The notes beneath the pieces were generated by a model. It searched no databases. It worked only from the letters and a program-made list of their open reading frames with translations, and was not told the DNA's origin. Below, piece by piece: positions 1 to 12,362 of a stretch of 64,000 nucleotides of DNA. The position numbers and the translations under genes were made by a program. Within the stretch, counting starts at the first letter, position 1, and the number at the start of each line of letters is the position of its first letter. This DNA is from Paramecium pentaurelia (lineage: Eukaryota > Ciliophora > Oligohymenophorea > Peniculida > Parameciidae). Where the stretch lies: assembly GCA_905183005.1 (NCBI GenBank), contig CAJJDO010000008.1, positions 870,927 through 934,926 of the forward strand, given 5' to 3'.

Positions 1-1
1 T

Positions 2-151
2 ATTAGATTAGAGACTGAAAAAGATGATGAGTAACCTCAATAACAATAATAAATGTTAGAAATTACTTAAATTAAAAACAATTTAATGTTAGATAAAGAT
101 ATCGAAGAAAAATTATAAAGATTTTTCGATAAAAAAAATAAATAAAAATGA
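2..151 (+). CDS. C-terminal end of an unidentified gene
   Basis: Open from the window edge in frame 2 to a TGA at 149-151 when TAA/TAG are read as Gln. The visible 49 residues are charged and Gln-rich, with a run of five Gln (CAA and TAA codons) and a Lys-rich tail (...FFDKKNKQK). The 5' part lies outside the window, so no function can be given. About 200 bases of AT-rich spacer follow before the next gene. Confidence 0.55.
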
Positions 152-347
152 TTTATTATATAATTAAACACATCTAATTTTCACTAAATAATAACATATA
201 TCTATTATATTAAGAATATTCATTATGAGAATTCTCTAAAGTTTTTATTAATAATATTATATTATTATATCCTTAAATTGCAAAGTAAGTTGTAAATTTT
301 AATAATAGATTTACTTTAAAACATTCCTTTCCTAAATATTATTAAAA

Positions 348-818
348 ATGTAAATTAGACATCCCATTTAAGTGATAAAAAAAAAAGTTATTAACAGGAT
401 AGAATATAAAATTAAATGGAACACTGGAACAATTACATATGAACCAATGACAGAACTTACACCTGAATTGCTATAATTAGTAAATTAATGGGAATTGATA
501 CAGCATTCAAATAAGAAAGAAAAAATAATTGAGAAAAGTGATTAGAAAACATTAAAAATTACTCGTTAATAATAAAAGAATAGTATGCAATTAGAAGAGA
601 TTAAACCTTAACCTAAATAACTAATACCTCATAGAGAGCGACTTGTAGAAAATGGAGTTGTTAAAGAAGCAAGAAAAATATAAGGAAAAATAGAATTCTT
701 AATTATGTTAAAAGATGAACAAGAATTAAGATGGACTAATCTAGAAGAAGTAAAAACTAGAATTCCTATTGCATTATGTGACTACTTACTACAAAGAATA
801 AAGTTTAGCGGAAAATGA
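348..818 (+). CDS. Chromodomain protein, HP1-like (156 aa)
   Basis: Intronless ORF under the ciliate code. The N-terminal part (about residues 8-50) reads like a chromodomain: VINRIEYKIKW, then TYEPMTEL (compare the family pattern of a hydrophobic strand, KW, and WEP), ending in a short helix with VNQWE. A basic, Gln-rich linker follows. The last 50 residues (KIEFLIMLKDEQELRW ... VKTRIPIALCDYLLQRIKF) resemble a chromo-shadow domain. That order of domains is typical of heterochromatin protein 1, which binds methylated H3K9 and dimerises through the shadow domain. The aromatic cage is only partly visible, so ligand binding is inferred. The start at 348 is the first ATG in frame; it leaves a very short N-terminus, and an upstream exon cannot be excluded. 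Confidence 0.65.
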
Positions 819-1302
819 ATTTAAATTTGATTAAATGCATTCAAATATTTTGTTATAAAATTTATTTATCAAAATTATTATCTTCAAAATTCTATTTAAA
901 AAGCTACATTTCATAGAATAACATTATTATTTAAAATTGAATACTTATAAAGAATAAAAATACTACTATAATTTAAGAAGATTAAATTATTAAAAGAAGA
1001 TTTATTAATAAAATAATTATGTTATTGATATTAATACATTATTAGCATTATATATATTAGTATTGAATTATTATATATATAGTTTCAAATATTATGACAT
1101 TTTTATAGAAATAAAATGATTAATCGAATAAAATTTGTTTGATTAATAAATTTTGTTTATTCATGAATTATAACAGAGGTTTAATCTGATATGTTTAATG
1201 TTTAGCTATAATCTATACAATATAAAATTTCTAATATTCAACTATGGTGTGACGAGTAGTCATTAAAAATTTTAAATTAAATTAAATCTTTTATATAAAT
1301 AA
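819..1302. other. AT-rich intergenic region
   Basis: No ORF of useful length on either strand under the ciliate code. It holds the 3' flank of the chromodomain gene and the 5' flank of RPS18. No recognisable RNA gene. Confidence 0.6.
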
Positions 1303-1824
1303 ATGTCTTTAGTTTTGGAAAAGGCTGATTCATTCAGACACATTATTCGTATTTTGAACACAAACGTTGAAGGAAAATAAAGACTTGCTTATGGTATTAG
1401 AAGCATTAAAGGTATTGGAAGAAGATTTGCTATCTAAATTTGCAAGGTATTTAATGTTAATTTATTCATTCTATAGGTCCTCCGTCTTGATCTTACAAAG
1501 AGAGCTGGTGAATTGACTGATGATGAGGCTCATAAAATCACAGAAGTCATCAAATCACCAGAAGCTTATAACATTCCAAGATGGTTTTTGAATAGACAAA
1601 GAGATTTCAAGGATGGCAAAAATTATTAAGTCACAACAAACGAATTGGAAACTAAATTAAGAGAAGATTTAGAAAGAATGAAGAAAATCAAGTATTACAA
1701 TTAAATTATGTTAAGGTGTAATCGTGGTTTGAGACATCATTGGGGATTAAGAGTTAGAGGACAACATACTAAAACCACTGGTAGAGGAGGACAAACTCTT
1801 GGAGTTGAAAGAAAGAAGAAGTGA
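1303..1824 (+). CDS. RPS18: 40S ribosomal protein uS13 (RPS18)
   Basis: Spliced protein of 163 aa starting MSLVLEKADSFRHIIRILNT. One 30-nt intron at 1447-1476 (GTATTT...TATAG) lies between AAG and GTC. The conserved core is unmistakable: GIRSIKGIGRRFA, then LTKRAGELTDDE, IPRWFLNRQRDFKDGK, REDLERMKKIKYY, and the C-terminal RGLRHHWGLRVRGQHTKTTG followed by a GVERKKK end. It is the small-subunit head protein that contacts tRNA and the large-subunit bridge. An insertion-like stretch YYNQIMLRCN precedes RGLRHHWG, where many eukaryotes have a shorter linker. The TGA stop at 1822-1824 and internal TAA/TAG as Gln anchor the genetic code for this window. Confidence 0.98.
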
Positions 1825-2832
1825 TTAATAATTTATTAAGTACATTAAAAATAATAAATGGACTAATTATGGTTTAATGAATGGTATAACTTCTAATTTG
1901 TTTGTTAAAAAAATTATATTTCATAACATTTTTCAAAATAAAATTATGTGTTTATTTTATTATTCAAGTTAAAATTAGATATTCTTTGTTACTCTTATTC
2001 AATTTTATATATCCTTCTAACTATAAAGGAATAATCAAAAATTAAATCTAATAAATCGAATAGTTTATTTAGAGTTTAATGAATGTGTTTATAATAATAC
2101 TGATATTTTCATTAAAAATTTATAATCTTTAATAATAGAGCAAATATTTTATTCTGTTAAAATAGAATTTGATTTATTTTATATAATAAAGTTAAAATAA
2201 AGAGATTAATTCCATAATTAATTAAAAAATAGATAACTTCATTTTTCTAAATAAATAAATAGAAAATTTTATCAACTATGATAATTCAAAAGATATTGAA
2301 TGAATAATTGATAAACGAAAAATTAATAAATCATAATAGATTATATTTATCTTAAATCATTAGAATACACCTATTTAAGTATTATTTATGAAAATGATAT
2401 CTAGATTTTTAAATAATATATACAGATATCCGAATTAATTTTAATATACACATTAATTGACTATCATTTAAAGTAAGATCATTTACTAAAAGATAATTTT
2501 ATATATTTGTTTATTTTTAAGGTTTTTATGCTTTAAATTTAGCTAAAATTTCTGATTATTTTTTCTTTTATTGTTTCAATTATTAATCTATAATTAATTG
2601 GATAAAAGTAGTAAAGTTAAATGTTATATTTATAACTTATATATTTAATAGAATCTATTGTTTCCTAAATTCCTTTGCTTGAAATGATTATGGAGTAAAT
2701 ATAGTGAGCTTTTTTACAAATTTCGATGAGATAATATGAAGATTTATGAATAAATAAATAAAAATAATTTATCATAATTAAAGTTATCATATCTGATCAA
2801 GAATAATAATTTAATTTTAATTACTAAATTTA
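1825..2832. other. Long AT-rich intergenic region
   Basis: About 1 kb between RPS18 and the next small gene. I found no convincing exon on either strand with TGA as sole stop. Unspotted 5' exons of the gene at 2833 could lie in its right-hand end. Confidence 0.5.
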
Positions 2833-3252
2833 ATGATAGACACAGTTAAATAAAGTATTAAAAACAAAGAAAATACTTAGGCAGGATTAATTATAGAAGG
2901 AGATGAGTATTTAAAGTCAAGCTAACTTTTACAATATACTTAGAATAACAATGAATCAATTAACTTAGCGGGAAAATAATTAACCAATTTTCAGCAAAGA
3001 TTGATCGAAAAAATATCATTATATAATAAACCTATAGAAGTAGCTCTATATTAAGTTCCAGAGAAAATATGTAAAGAAGACGTTCATATCGCTTTTAAAC
3101 AATACCATATTAGAAACTGCTATTTCAAAAGATTAAACTGTTTTTTTAATTTACCAAAGGATTAAGCCAATTAATTGGTATAAGAAACCAATTTAAGAAT
3201 CACAATAAAAGGTGAAAATCTTTTGATTGTGATGCTACCATTAAAAATTTGA
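2833..3252 (+). CDS. Hypothetical protein (139 aa)
   Basis: Uninterrupted ORF from ATG at 2833 to TGA at 3250-3252 with TAA/TAG as Gln. It begins MIDTVKQSIKNKENTQ. It has no membrane segment or recognised motif; the composition is mixed alpha/beta, with the C-terminal half (KQYHIRNCYFKRLNCFF ... LRITIKGENLLIVMLPLKI) looking like folded sequence ending in a beta strand. It is convergent with the kinase gene on the minus strand, whose stop lies only 36 bases away. Function unknown. Confidence 0.6.
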
Positions 3253-3287
3253 TTTATATATATTGTTTACATATCTACTTAGTGATA

Positions 3288-5320
3288 TCACATTAATTGT
3301 TCTAATTAACTATAACTAATAGATCCCGGTTTTCTTTCTATATAAAGTTCAGGTTGAGAAACCTTTTAAAATTATTTATAATCTGTAGGATAATCTAAAA
3401 CTTTTTGTATTTAATCTTAATAAGCTATTAATCCTTATAAGATGAATGCATGCATTTATAACTAATTATAAATTTATATAATTACATCTTCTGGTAAAGA
3501 TTATTCTTGTTTATCAAATTTAATAAATTAGAAATTCTATTTAATTTCTGTTATACTCAATTTCAAATACTATAAAGTAGTTTTGTAGAATGAATCTTAT
3601 TCAACTAAGTGATTATTACACAATACTCCAATAATAGAATCTTTTTAGAAATCTAATGAAATATTAATAAATTATTTACTATTTTTATTAGCTAATTTTA
3701 AGATTTTTTCAAAATGTCTCAAATATTTATCTTGATATTCTGAGATTGCTTAACAGAATCTTTTATAAGATTCACTTTTTCTATAGTTTTCAAAATCAAT
3801 TAAATTAAAAATGTTTTCTGATTTATTTTCTTTATCTAAAATTGTGGATAATTTATTTATTTTTATTGCTATATTTTTACCCATTAGAAATAGTAATCTA
3901 TCTCTAATATCATTTGGAAATACTTTTGTACTGGCCAAATGCTATGAAAATTTATAAAGAAAACGACAGAAATTTATTTAACAAAATAAAATCTCGTTGT
4001 TTTATTTAAAATCGAGAGTAATTGATTTTTGTTTTTATAAAGTAGGAGTAGGTTGTACTTATTCTTCAAAAGCAGTGGTATTAACTATTTTTTAAGGTTG
4101 CAACAATTAGTTTTAACTTGCAGATCTTAATATTTATTCTTCAAGTCTCTTTTGATTTTCTTCATGTAATTTGCGCTTATCCTCTATCTATTAAGGTTTA
4201 AAATCTCTGACTGTATTATCTCTAATATTCTAACTTTGACTTCTTTTAATTTTCTTTACTTGAGAGTTTTCAGTTGGCAAAGTAATATTTTGAATTTGTT
4301 TTAATGGTTTTCTTTTCTCTATAGGACTTAAATTTCTTGATTGCATAATAGTATGTTCTATCATATCCTTAACTCGCCATCTCTTAAATTCATCTATCTA
4401 CAAACATTTACGGATGAAATCCTTTGATTCATCAGAGACCATAGGTGAAGAAGGTAGAACTAATTATTAATGTTAGATGTTTGAAATTAGAGCTGCTTCA
4501 GATGATGCATTATAAGGTGTTCTGCCTATCTCAATATAAATACAGCATTACCATATAACATTTCAAAAAATACAATACCAATCGCCCAAACATCTCCTTT
4601 TTCAGTGTGTCCTTACTATCTCAAAGCTTAAGGAGACATATATAAAGGAGTTCCTACATTAAAGTTTCTGCCTTAGATTCTAGCTTCATAAGCAGGAACA
4701 GCAAATCCAAAATCAGCTAATTTTGGTTGATTTTCATTGAGTAAAATGTTAGCTGGTTTTATATCTCTATGGATATAACCTTTCTTATTCATTTCATTTA
4801 ATGCACTAACTACTGCTTTCAATATTCTTATAGCTTCAGATTCATCTATTCTTCCTTTCTTTTTGATGTAATTGTTTAGATCACCCTGAATTATATATGA
4901 GACATTACCGAGTCACAAAATTCTGTTATGATATAAGTATTATTTTAGGTTTAAAATACATCATAGAGTTTCATAATATTTTTATGATTAAAGGCTTTAA
5001 GTGCATTGATTTCATTTTTTAATAGCTGGGAATGAATTGATTGTTTCACCATCTTCATATCAATAACCTCAACTTTAAGTAATTAAGTTACTTTAACAGC
5101 CACATTTTCTGCCGTGTTTTCATCTCTTCCTTTATATACTCTACTACTAAATCCTCTTCCTATTTCTTCATTAATGGCATAGGAATAGTGATCAATTGCT
5201 TTCCTTGTTTCACTTCCTGCTTTATTATGAACTGATTTATATTAAAAAACAATTACATTAAGTTCTATAAGCAGACTAAGTAGTGGCATAAGATGGCAAA
5301 TGAGGGCGGGTTTAGAACAT
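3288..5320 (-). CDS. Ser/Thr protein kinase, ATG1/ULK-like (652 aa)
   Basis: Three introns: 5232-5256 (25 nt), 4886-4908 (23 nt) and 4526-4551 (26 nt). An N-terminal kinase domain shows the glycine loop EEIGRGFSSRVYKGRD, the VAVK lysine, the hinge EFCDSGDLNNYI, the catalytic loop HRDIKPANILL, DFGFA, the activation segment GTPLYMSPQALR and YGRTPYNASSE. All catalytic residues are intact; APE is replaced by SPQ. The long C-terminal half has a charged linker and then a helical region from about LLFLMGKNIAI onward, similar in layout to the MIT-type tail of UNC-51/ATG1 kinases, which start autophagy and in ciliates have expanded. The hinge SGDL and fold favour the ULK group, but other CAMK-like ciliate kinases are possible. 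The start is the ATG at 5318-5320, which reads smoothly across the first intron. Confidence 0.85.
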
Positions 5321-5447
5321 TATTTGAAAATAATTAAATTTCCTTATTAACGATTTTCTAAATAAATATAATCGAATTAATTATTATAAAAATACTATCT
5401 ATATTTAAATCTAAAAATTAGAATAGAAATATTGTAAAAATCAATTT

Positions 5448-6329
5448 TCATTAGAAGTAATCAACTTTTGTTTTTTTAAATGACTTTTTATTAAACAATC
5501 CTTAAGTATTAATTTCTTCATTTTTAATATTTTTTTATTACATCTATGGTAAAATATCTCCTAATTCAACATCTTTGTCTGCCAATTCTATTAATTTTTA
5601 TTATAATATTCTATTTTTATCCTTTCCTATTTATCCAAATACTAAGACTTCTTTAACAAATTCTTATTAATTTTTGATTGTGCCTTCTTTAATATCTTTA
5701 TCAATTTTCTATGCTAATTATTCTTCATGATTTAATTCTGCTTCACCTTCTTCTGACTCAGAAGTTTCTACCTTAAATTTATTTAAAAATGTGTCTTCAG
5801 TTTTAACAACTTCCCAATTACCAACCTTTACTACTAATTCTTTATCTACATTTTCAACAGGATTCTATTGATATTCTTCCCAAGCTTCTTCTTCATAATC
5901 TTCTAACATCAATCCCATAGGTTTTTCATAATTAATTTTTCCTGTAATTGTATTTCTAAATCTTAATTTTCCAGTATCATCTTCTTTTTCCAATATCCAT
6001 ACTTTTCCTTCCGCAAAGAATCCCAATTAATCTGCTACTTTTGATTATTATTATTAATTTTCTCCTGTATATTCATTTTCAACAGCTTAATGATAATTAT
6101 GTTCCTCTTTTTTTTAATTCTTATTTTTATATCCTTTAGATATTTCTGGTATTGAATCATAAGCTTTATTTTATTATTTATGTTCAATTCTTGCCTTCTT
6201 GTTTAAATCTCTTAAATGATATTCCTTATTTTTTTTGTGTTTAGCAGTATTCTCATGATCTTGAATAGCAGCTCTAGTATAAGGTATTAACATCTTGCAA
6301 ACTTCACACCATTTCTTTCTTTCATTCAT
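5448..6329 (-). CDS. WW-domain binding protein 4 (FBP21)-like splicing factor
   Basis: Intronless 293-aa ORF. Residues about 7-31 form a U1-type/matrin C2H2 zinc finger (WCEVCKMLIPYTRAAIQDHE, then TAKH). The KKNKEYHLRDLNKKA helix follows, as in WBP4. A WW-like segment lies near residues 105-130 (VWILEKEDDTGKLRFRN, then TGKINYEKP). A long acidic and Lys-rich tail ends KSFKKTKVDYF. In other eukaryotes this protein sits in the B-complex spliceosome, bridging U2 and U1 factors. The zinc-finger spacing and the order finger-WW support the call; the single visible WW domain (animals have two) is a difference. Stop TGA at 5448-5450; start at 6327-6329, with a second in-frame possibility unlikely. Confidence 0.8.
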
Positions 6330-6390
6330 TATTTATCAAAATTTATTTATACTTATTATAATAATAATCGTTTTTTGCAATATTATAACA

Positions 6391-9300
6391 ATGCCTTAAC
6401 TCTTTTATTAGATTAGGCTATCACTTGTCATATTGATACTATTATCCAATATCCTTGCCTTTGCTTAATAACAAAATACTATTTCATTTGACGAAGCAAC
6501 AAACAATTATAGTTTCCTTTAATTAGAAAATGAAAAGTAACAAGGGACTATTATAAAACCTTTAATAGATCCCAAATCATATAAATATATTGAATTGGAA
6601 AACAAATTAAAAGTATTGCTTATACATGATCCAAACTCAGAAATTGCTTCTGCAGCCCTGGATGTGTAAACTGGATCTTGGAATGAACCAAATGAATATC
6701 CTGGTTTAGCTCATTTTTGTGAACATATGTTGTTTGTTGGCTCTGTGAAATATCCTAGACCTGATTATTTCGATGAATTATTGGCAAAAGGAGCTGGACA
6801 TTCTAATGCTTATACTGATGCTACAAATACTAATTATTATTTTGAAATTACATCACAATATTTAGATAAAGCTTTAGATACATTTGCTCATTTTTTTATT
6901 GATCCTCTATTTAATGAAGATTTAATAGAAAGAGAAAAAAATGCAGTGAATTCAGAATATGAAATAGATGTATCTTCAGAAGATTGGAAAATATAAAATT
7001 TATTTACATTGTTTGCTGATCCTAAACATCCTGCAAGTAGATTCAGTCTAGGAAATAATGAAGTTTTTAAAAAGAAGGGAATTGAAAATGCATTAAAATC
7101 CTTTTTCGAATAAAATTATTCATCAAATATAATGAGTTTGGTTATATAGAGCAGAATTAATTTGTAAGAAATGGAACGATTAATTAAACCTTTTAGTCGT
7201 ATAAAGAATTTAAATTTATAACCTCCACAATTTTCATCATTTCCTTATTAGTTTGGATTTCTATGCAAATATAAAACTGAAAAAGATCAATTAACATTAA
7301 ATTGGTAACTTAAAGGAAGAGAGAAGTTCTCTCATTAAAAACCAATTGAATTTTTAGATTATATCATTTAAAATGGAAATCTTATTGATTTTCTAAAGGA
7401 GTAAAATTTAATTATTTCACTCTCCTCTGAAGTTTTTATGGAAGAGTCTTCTTTTACAAATTACATGATGGAGATTATTTTAACTGAAAAATCTTAAGAG
7501 AATGAGGAAGTTGTTGCTGAAATTATTAAAATCATATTAAATTACATCTAGAAATTAGAAGTATGGTTATCAGATGATGAATACATAAATTAATTATTCA
7601 AAGAATAAAGCAAGATTTCTAAATTAAATTTCAACTATTTAACTGAATAATTAGATACTTCAACTATGGCTAGAATTTTAAACAGATAGAAATCAAAGGA
7701 AGTACTATCCTCAGAATTCATTATTGATACTTTAGATAAGGAATTAATATTAGATTATATTGAATAATTAAAGAATACATAAAACTTAATCATTTTGATA
7801 GGCAACCATCAATATTCTTATACTAATGAAAAAGCAGATGATATCAAGAGTAATAAATAATTTTTATAGCATAAATTATTACATGAAAAGAGTAATTTAT
7901 ATAGACTTATATATTCTAAGTAGAAATTTGATGAGCATTTTATTAATTTTATATCTAAATAGGATGAAAAACTATAAGAAGTGTTTGAAAAACCTTTATA
8001 AAATGAATTTATTCCAGATAATGTGGAATTAATTTCATTATGTGAATCAACAAAATCTAAATTACCTAAAATAGTTCATTCTGATAAATTAAAGTCTTTA
8101 GATTAATAAAGTAAATTAAATTTATTTTTGATGGCTGGTTAAGATCTTAATTAATATAGTGATGAGTAATGTTCATTAGAAGAACATAAATATTAAAAAT
8201 AAAATCATTATCCAATTTTACTTAACAAAGAATAGTAAGAATGGTGGAAGAGTTAAACTTCTTATAAATTACCTTTTATTTTTGGAGCTTTATAAATGAA
8301 ATATCAAAAAACTTTAAGTTTAAGACAATTTACTTCATTAAGACTTTATAATTTTATGGCAGATGAAATAATATCAAAGGAATTAAAATTACCTTTATCT
8401 TCTGGATACTCTTATGAATTAGATATGAATAAAAAGACTTAAATAAAGGTTTATGGATTCAGTGAACATGTAAGAAATCTATTTAAAAAACTATGTTCAT
8501 GTTTAAATCCATTTAGAGATAAATCCAAAAGTTTCCTTGAGCTTAATGAATCCAAAAGATTTGAAATAGCCAAATAATCATTGTTATTGTCAATTAAGAA
8601 TATGTATTAAGATAATTTATTTGAATAAGCTATTTAAATTTATTTGCCTTAGATATTATAAAAAGATTCTCATAATCCTGCTAAAGTGATAGAGTAGATT
8701 AATTAAATTACATAATAAGAAATGCTTTAAGATGTTAGAGACATTATGAATAATGTATAATATTCAAGTTTGTTTATTGGAAATATTGATTAAACAGAAG
8801 CATCTAAAATATCCAATGAAGTTCAATCATGTACTAGGAATAAAGAATCATCATCAACTTAGGATAATCATTAAGATAAGGTAGCAATCATAAATTTAAA
8901 AGGAAAAAACCTTATTGATTCTAGATTCATAGAATCAGATAATGTTGATGATATTAATGGTGTCACTTTGAATTATTATTAAATTGGATAAAGAAAGTAA
9001 ATGAATTAGGCATTTATGAAATTATTAGAACCTATTTTAAATTAATAAGCCTATAATTACTTACGTACTGATTTATAATTAGGATATGTTGTAGCAGTTG
9101 AATTTAAAACAACAGCCTGTGTTGATGGAGCTTTGATTTTAGTTTAAGGTAGTACAGAAATACCAATGAAAGTGAATTAAATAATTGATGATTTCTTAGA
9201 TTAATTTTCAATCTATTTAGAGTAAATGAATAATAGAGAATTCCAACATCTAAAACATGGAGTAATTACTGAATTAAAAGAAAATCCTTAAAGTTTGAGT

Positions 9301-9641
9301 GAAGAAGGTGATCGTTTATGGAAGTATATTAGTGCTGGAACTATAGAATTTGAAGATAGATAAGTTGCTATAGAAGAAATAAGAAAAATATCAAAACAAG
9401 AATTAATTGAATTTTATAAAAATTCTTTTATAAACAGCAAATCAAAATTAAGTTTACAATTATATGGGTATTAATTAAAATTATACTTTTTAGATAAGGA
9501 ATGGTAACATAAATGATGAACTTAGAGACCTAGTCTGAGTTTAATGAATTTATTTCTAATACAAAACCTAAAGAAGCATAATTGTTTGATCCCCTTACAG
9601 CATCATATTATTAGTGTGAATTTGAAGCTACTTAAATTTGA
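6391..9641 (+). CDS. M16 zinc metallopeptidase, insulysin/nardilysin type
   Basis: A 1074-aa protein with one 26-nt intron at 9468-9493. A hydrophobic N-terminus (LSLVILILLSNILAFA, residues about 10-26) looks like a signal peptide or anchor. The inverted zinc motif HFCEH is at residues 108-112, inside GLAHFCEHMLFVGSVKYP. The distal glutamate block is EREKNAVNSEYEID. Flanking M16 sequence is strongly conserved: GAGHSNAYTDATNTNYYFEI and TFAHFFIDPLF. The C-terminal, catalytically inactive half keeps LRTDLQLGYVVAVEF, the family substrate-binding patch. Length matches insulin-degrading enzymes. It probably cuts short peptides in the secretory or extracellular space if the leader is a true signal. 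It starts only 61 bases upstream-to-upstream from the divergent WBP4-like gene, implying a shared promoter region. Confidence 0.95.
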
Positions 9642-9924
9642 GTAATTTGATGTTTACAATAAAATTTAATCTACTCAGAATTTTTCTTAATTATTATTAA
9701 TTTAATGGTATTAATCAAATAATTATCAAATAAAATTATTGTTAATTTATACAAAATAATAATATATCATATGATATTTTTATAGAATATTCAGTTTATT
9801 TGGTTGATATTAATTAAAGAAATCGTTTTTATTAGTGTTTAACTTATATTAATTTATTTATGCTCATCATATTTAAACAGAGTTTTAATGATATCAAATT
9901 ATTCAATTAATAATCAAAATTATT

Positions 9925-11208
9925 ATGGATTAGTTTCTTAGTATAAAGCATAGCGCTAGGTCATCACAATTTCGATCATCTCCATGTTCAAAATAATCTT
10001 TCTAAAGTGAAGATGATAGAGATACAGCATTATCATTCGATTTCACTCCAAAACCCAAGCCAAAACCTTTATAAGGATTAACTCCTATGTCTTCCCCATT
10101 TGAAAATGAGGATAATGATAAAGGCAGTTAAAAAGAAGAATCAGTCTCAAAACCATTTAGTAATAACTTTTTGATTGAATTTTAGTTCCTAAACTTTCAC
10201 GCTTTAGTACTTAAAGAGTAATAACAATGAATGAGGGAGATAAAGATGAAGAACCAGAAGGGATAGAAAAAGAAGTTAAATTATGTTCAAATATCTAATT
10301 ATAAATACCTGATGAACAAACGAAAACTATTGAAGAACATCTTAAAAAATTTGAAGAGAAAACAAAACTTAACCCAAAGTTAAAATAAATGAAATCTAAA
10401 CCTATGTCAATGAGAAATTTTTAGAAAGTTGGAGAATCTAAAGAAGATAAGTTATTGGAACATCCATTTCGTCATTTGATATTCAGCCCTAAAATAGATG
10501 AGTTAGTTTTAGAAAAACATTTATTTATAACCTAAAGAGGGCTAATTTATTCAAGAAAATGTCTAAAAGGGCCTTCAGAATAATTTATAGAAAAGAAAAA
10601 AGTAATCTTAAATAAAATCAACCCCAATAAAATTAATACAATATTCCTTGATCTTGACGAAACGTTGGTTCATGCTTGTAATTCTAGAGAGACACCTACC
10701 GTTAGGTTGAAATAATAAAATGAAGATGGATCTGAAATCGAGGTACATATATAAGTCATTGTAGGTTGGAATAAATATAAGACCATACGCTACGTACTTT
10801 TTACAAGAGTTAGCTTAATATTATACAATCTATATTTATACAGCTTCATCTCAATAATATGCTTAAACAATTGTGAATTATCTTGATCCACTTAAATAAT
10901 ATATAAGTGGAATCTTATCTAGATCTAATTGTATGGAAACAAAAAATGGATTTTTTATAAAAGACTTAAGAATCGTTAAGGATTTAGATTTAAATAGAAC
11001 TTTGATAATAGACAACCTTGTTCATTCTTTCGGTTTACAGGTTGAAAATGGAATCCCTATTTTAGAATGGTATGATAATTAGGAAGATTTGGAATTAAAA
11101 TATTTATTAGAATATTTGATAGAAGCTTCTGAATAATCAAATTTGAAGGAGTTCAACTTAACTCATTTATAATTAGATTATCTAATTGATTACAACATTA
11201 AGTAATGA
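9925..11208 (+). CDS. FCP1/SCP-family phosphatase (411 aa)
   Basis: Two introns, 10160-10185 (26 nt) and 10743-10764 (22 nt). The N-terminal 220 residues are low-complexity and Pro/Ser/Lys-rich. The catalytic HAD-type domain starts at IFLDLDETLVHA: the DxDx(T/V) signature with DLDETL carries the nucleophile and acid/base aspartates. Next come INIRPYATYFLQELAQYYTI and YTASSQQYAQTIVNYLDP, then the SRSNC...FIKDLRIV block and the closing LIIDNLVHSFGLQVENGIPI. These are the SCP/Dullard-type motifs of phosphatases acting on the RNA polymerase II tail or on other phosphoproteins. No BRCT domain is present, so it is closer to SCP/CTDSP than to FCP1. The substrate is unknown. Confidence 0.9.
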
Positions 11209-11265
11209 AATTTATATCTTCCATTATAAACCTTCAAACTCAATATACATATATATATTTATGAA

Positions 11266-11587
11266 TCATCTAAATTTATACAAATGTGATAATTATTTAG
11301 ATTCTCCTTATGTTCTTAATTCAATTTCTTCTATTTTGAAATCTTTAATAGAGTTGTCCTATGATAAATGAGGAACATACTTTAGTGATAAAATCATATG
11401 GGATGACTTCATCTTTTGTGTTAAATATATACATCATTCCCTGATCTTTTTTTGCTGAGAATATTAAATGACCTTAATCAAAGAGACTTTAAGTTTATAA
11501 ATTGGTAGGTTGATTAATTTAGAGAATAAAATATCTCTTAGGAGTTACTACATTCATTCGATATAAAGGAACAAACAAATTTTTCAT
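11266..11587 (-). CDS. Small hypothetical protein (99 aa)
   Basis: Two exons around a 22-nt intron at 11359-11380 (GTATG...CATAG). It starts MKNLFVPLYRMNVVTPKRYF and ends LSHLYKFR. Residues 17-70 alternate hydrophobic and polar (FILQINQP ... GHLIFSAKKDQGMMYIFN), like a small beta-rich domain. It converges with the phosphatase gene, 57 bases away. No family recognised. The frame change at the splice site gives a continuous reading only with the intron removed, which supports the model. Confidence 0.6.
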
Positions 11588-11785
11588 ATTTAAATTTAAT
11601 TAGTTTTTTATAAGGTAAACATGACACATGTAGATATATTTTAATAAGAATTTGAAACAATGATTAATATGTTATAGGTTATTTTTTTATGATAATAATA
11701 ATAAAGGATTAGAAATTTTAAAATAAAATGAATGAAAGAATGATTTCAAAAAAATTTTTAATCTTTTATATTTTTTTAAATAAAA

Positions 11786-12362
11786 ATGGGCAGAAGACCA
11801 GCAAGATGCTATAGAGTTAGTAATGGTAAACCATTCCCCAAGTCCAGATATAACAGAGGTGTTCCAGATGCTAAAATTAAGATATATGATGTAGGAAAAA
11901 AGAAGGCTAATGTTGAGGAATTCCCAGTACTTAATAATTAATATGAATTAGGCTGTTATTCACATTGTTTCAGATGAAAAGGAATAAATTTCATCAGAAG
12001 CCTTAGAAGCATGCAGAGTTGCCATCAATAAATACATGATTAAGAAAGTCGGAAAAGATGCATTCCATCTTAGATGCAGAGTTCATCCATGGCACGTACT
12101 CAGAATCAACAAAATGCTTTCATGTGCTGGTGCAGATAGACTTTAAACTGGTATGAGAGGAGCCTTTGGTAAACCAAATGGTTTATGTGCCAGAGTTAAA
12201 ATTGGTAGCATTCTCTACTCTTTGAGATGCAAAGATGCTTCAATTAATCATGCTATGGAAGCATTGAGAAGAGGAAAGAATAAGTTCCCAGGAAGATAAA
12301 AGATTGTTGTCTCAGCCAAATGGGGTTTCACTAACTATTTCAGATCTGACTATCTCAAATAT
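11786..12362 (+). CDS. RPL10: Ribosomal protein uL16 (RPL10), first copy, cut by gap
   Basis: Starts MGRRPARCYR and has the same 25-nt intron (11927-11951) as the copy at 12923. It runs into the N gap after ...RSDYLKY and so lacks the C-terminal exon. It is base-identical to the second copy, intron included, up to about 12310. It then differs at four third-codon positions in the next dozen codons, all synonymous. The pattern fits a contig end, possibly mixed with a paralogue, rather than a real tandem gene. Confidence 0.85.

Noticed and set aside
3750..3938. A separate 62-aa minus-strand gene starting with TTG
   Set aside because: With TAA/TAG as Gln it is an internal part of the ULK-like kinase, which reads through on both sides.
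6727..6996. Short standalone M16-like ORF
   Set aside because: Only the stretch of the insulysin-like gene that happens to lack TAA/TAG codons; the real gene spans 6391-9641.
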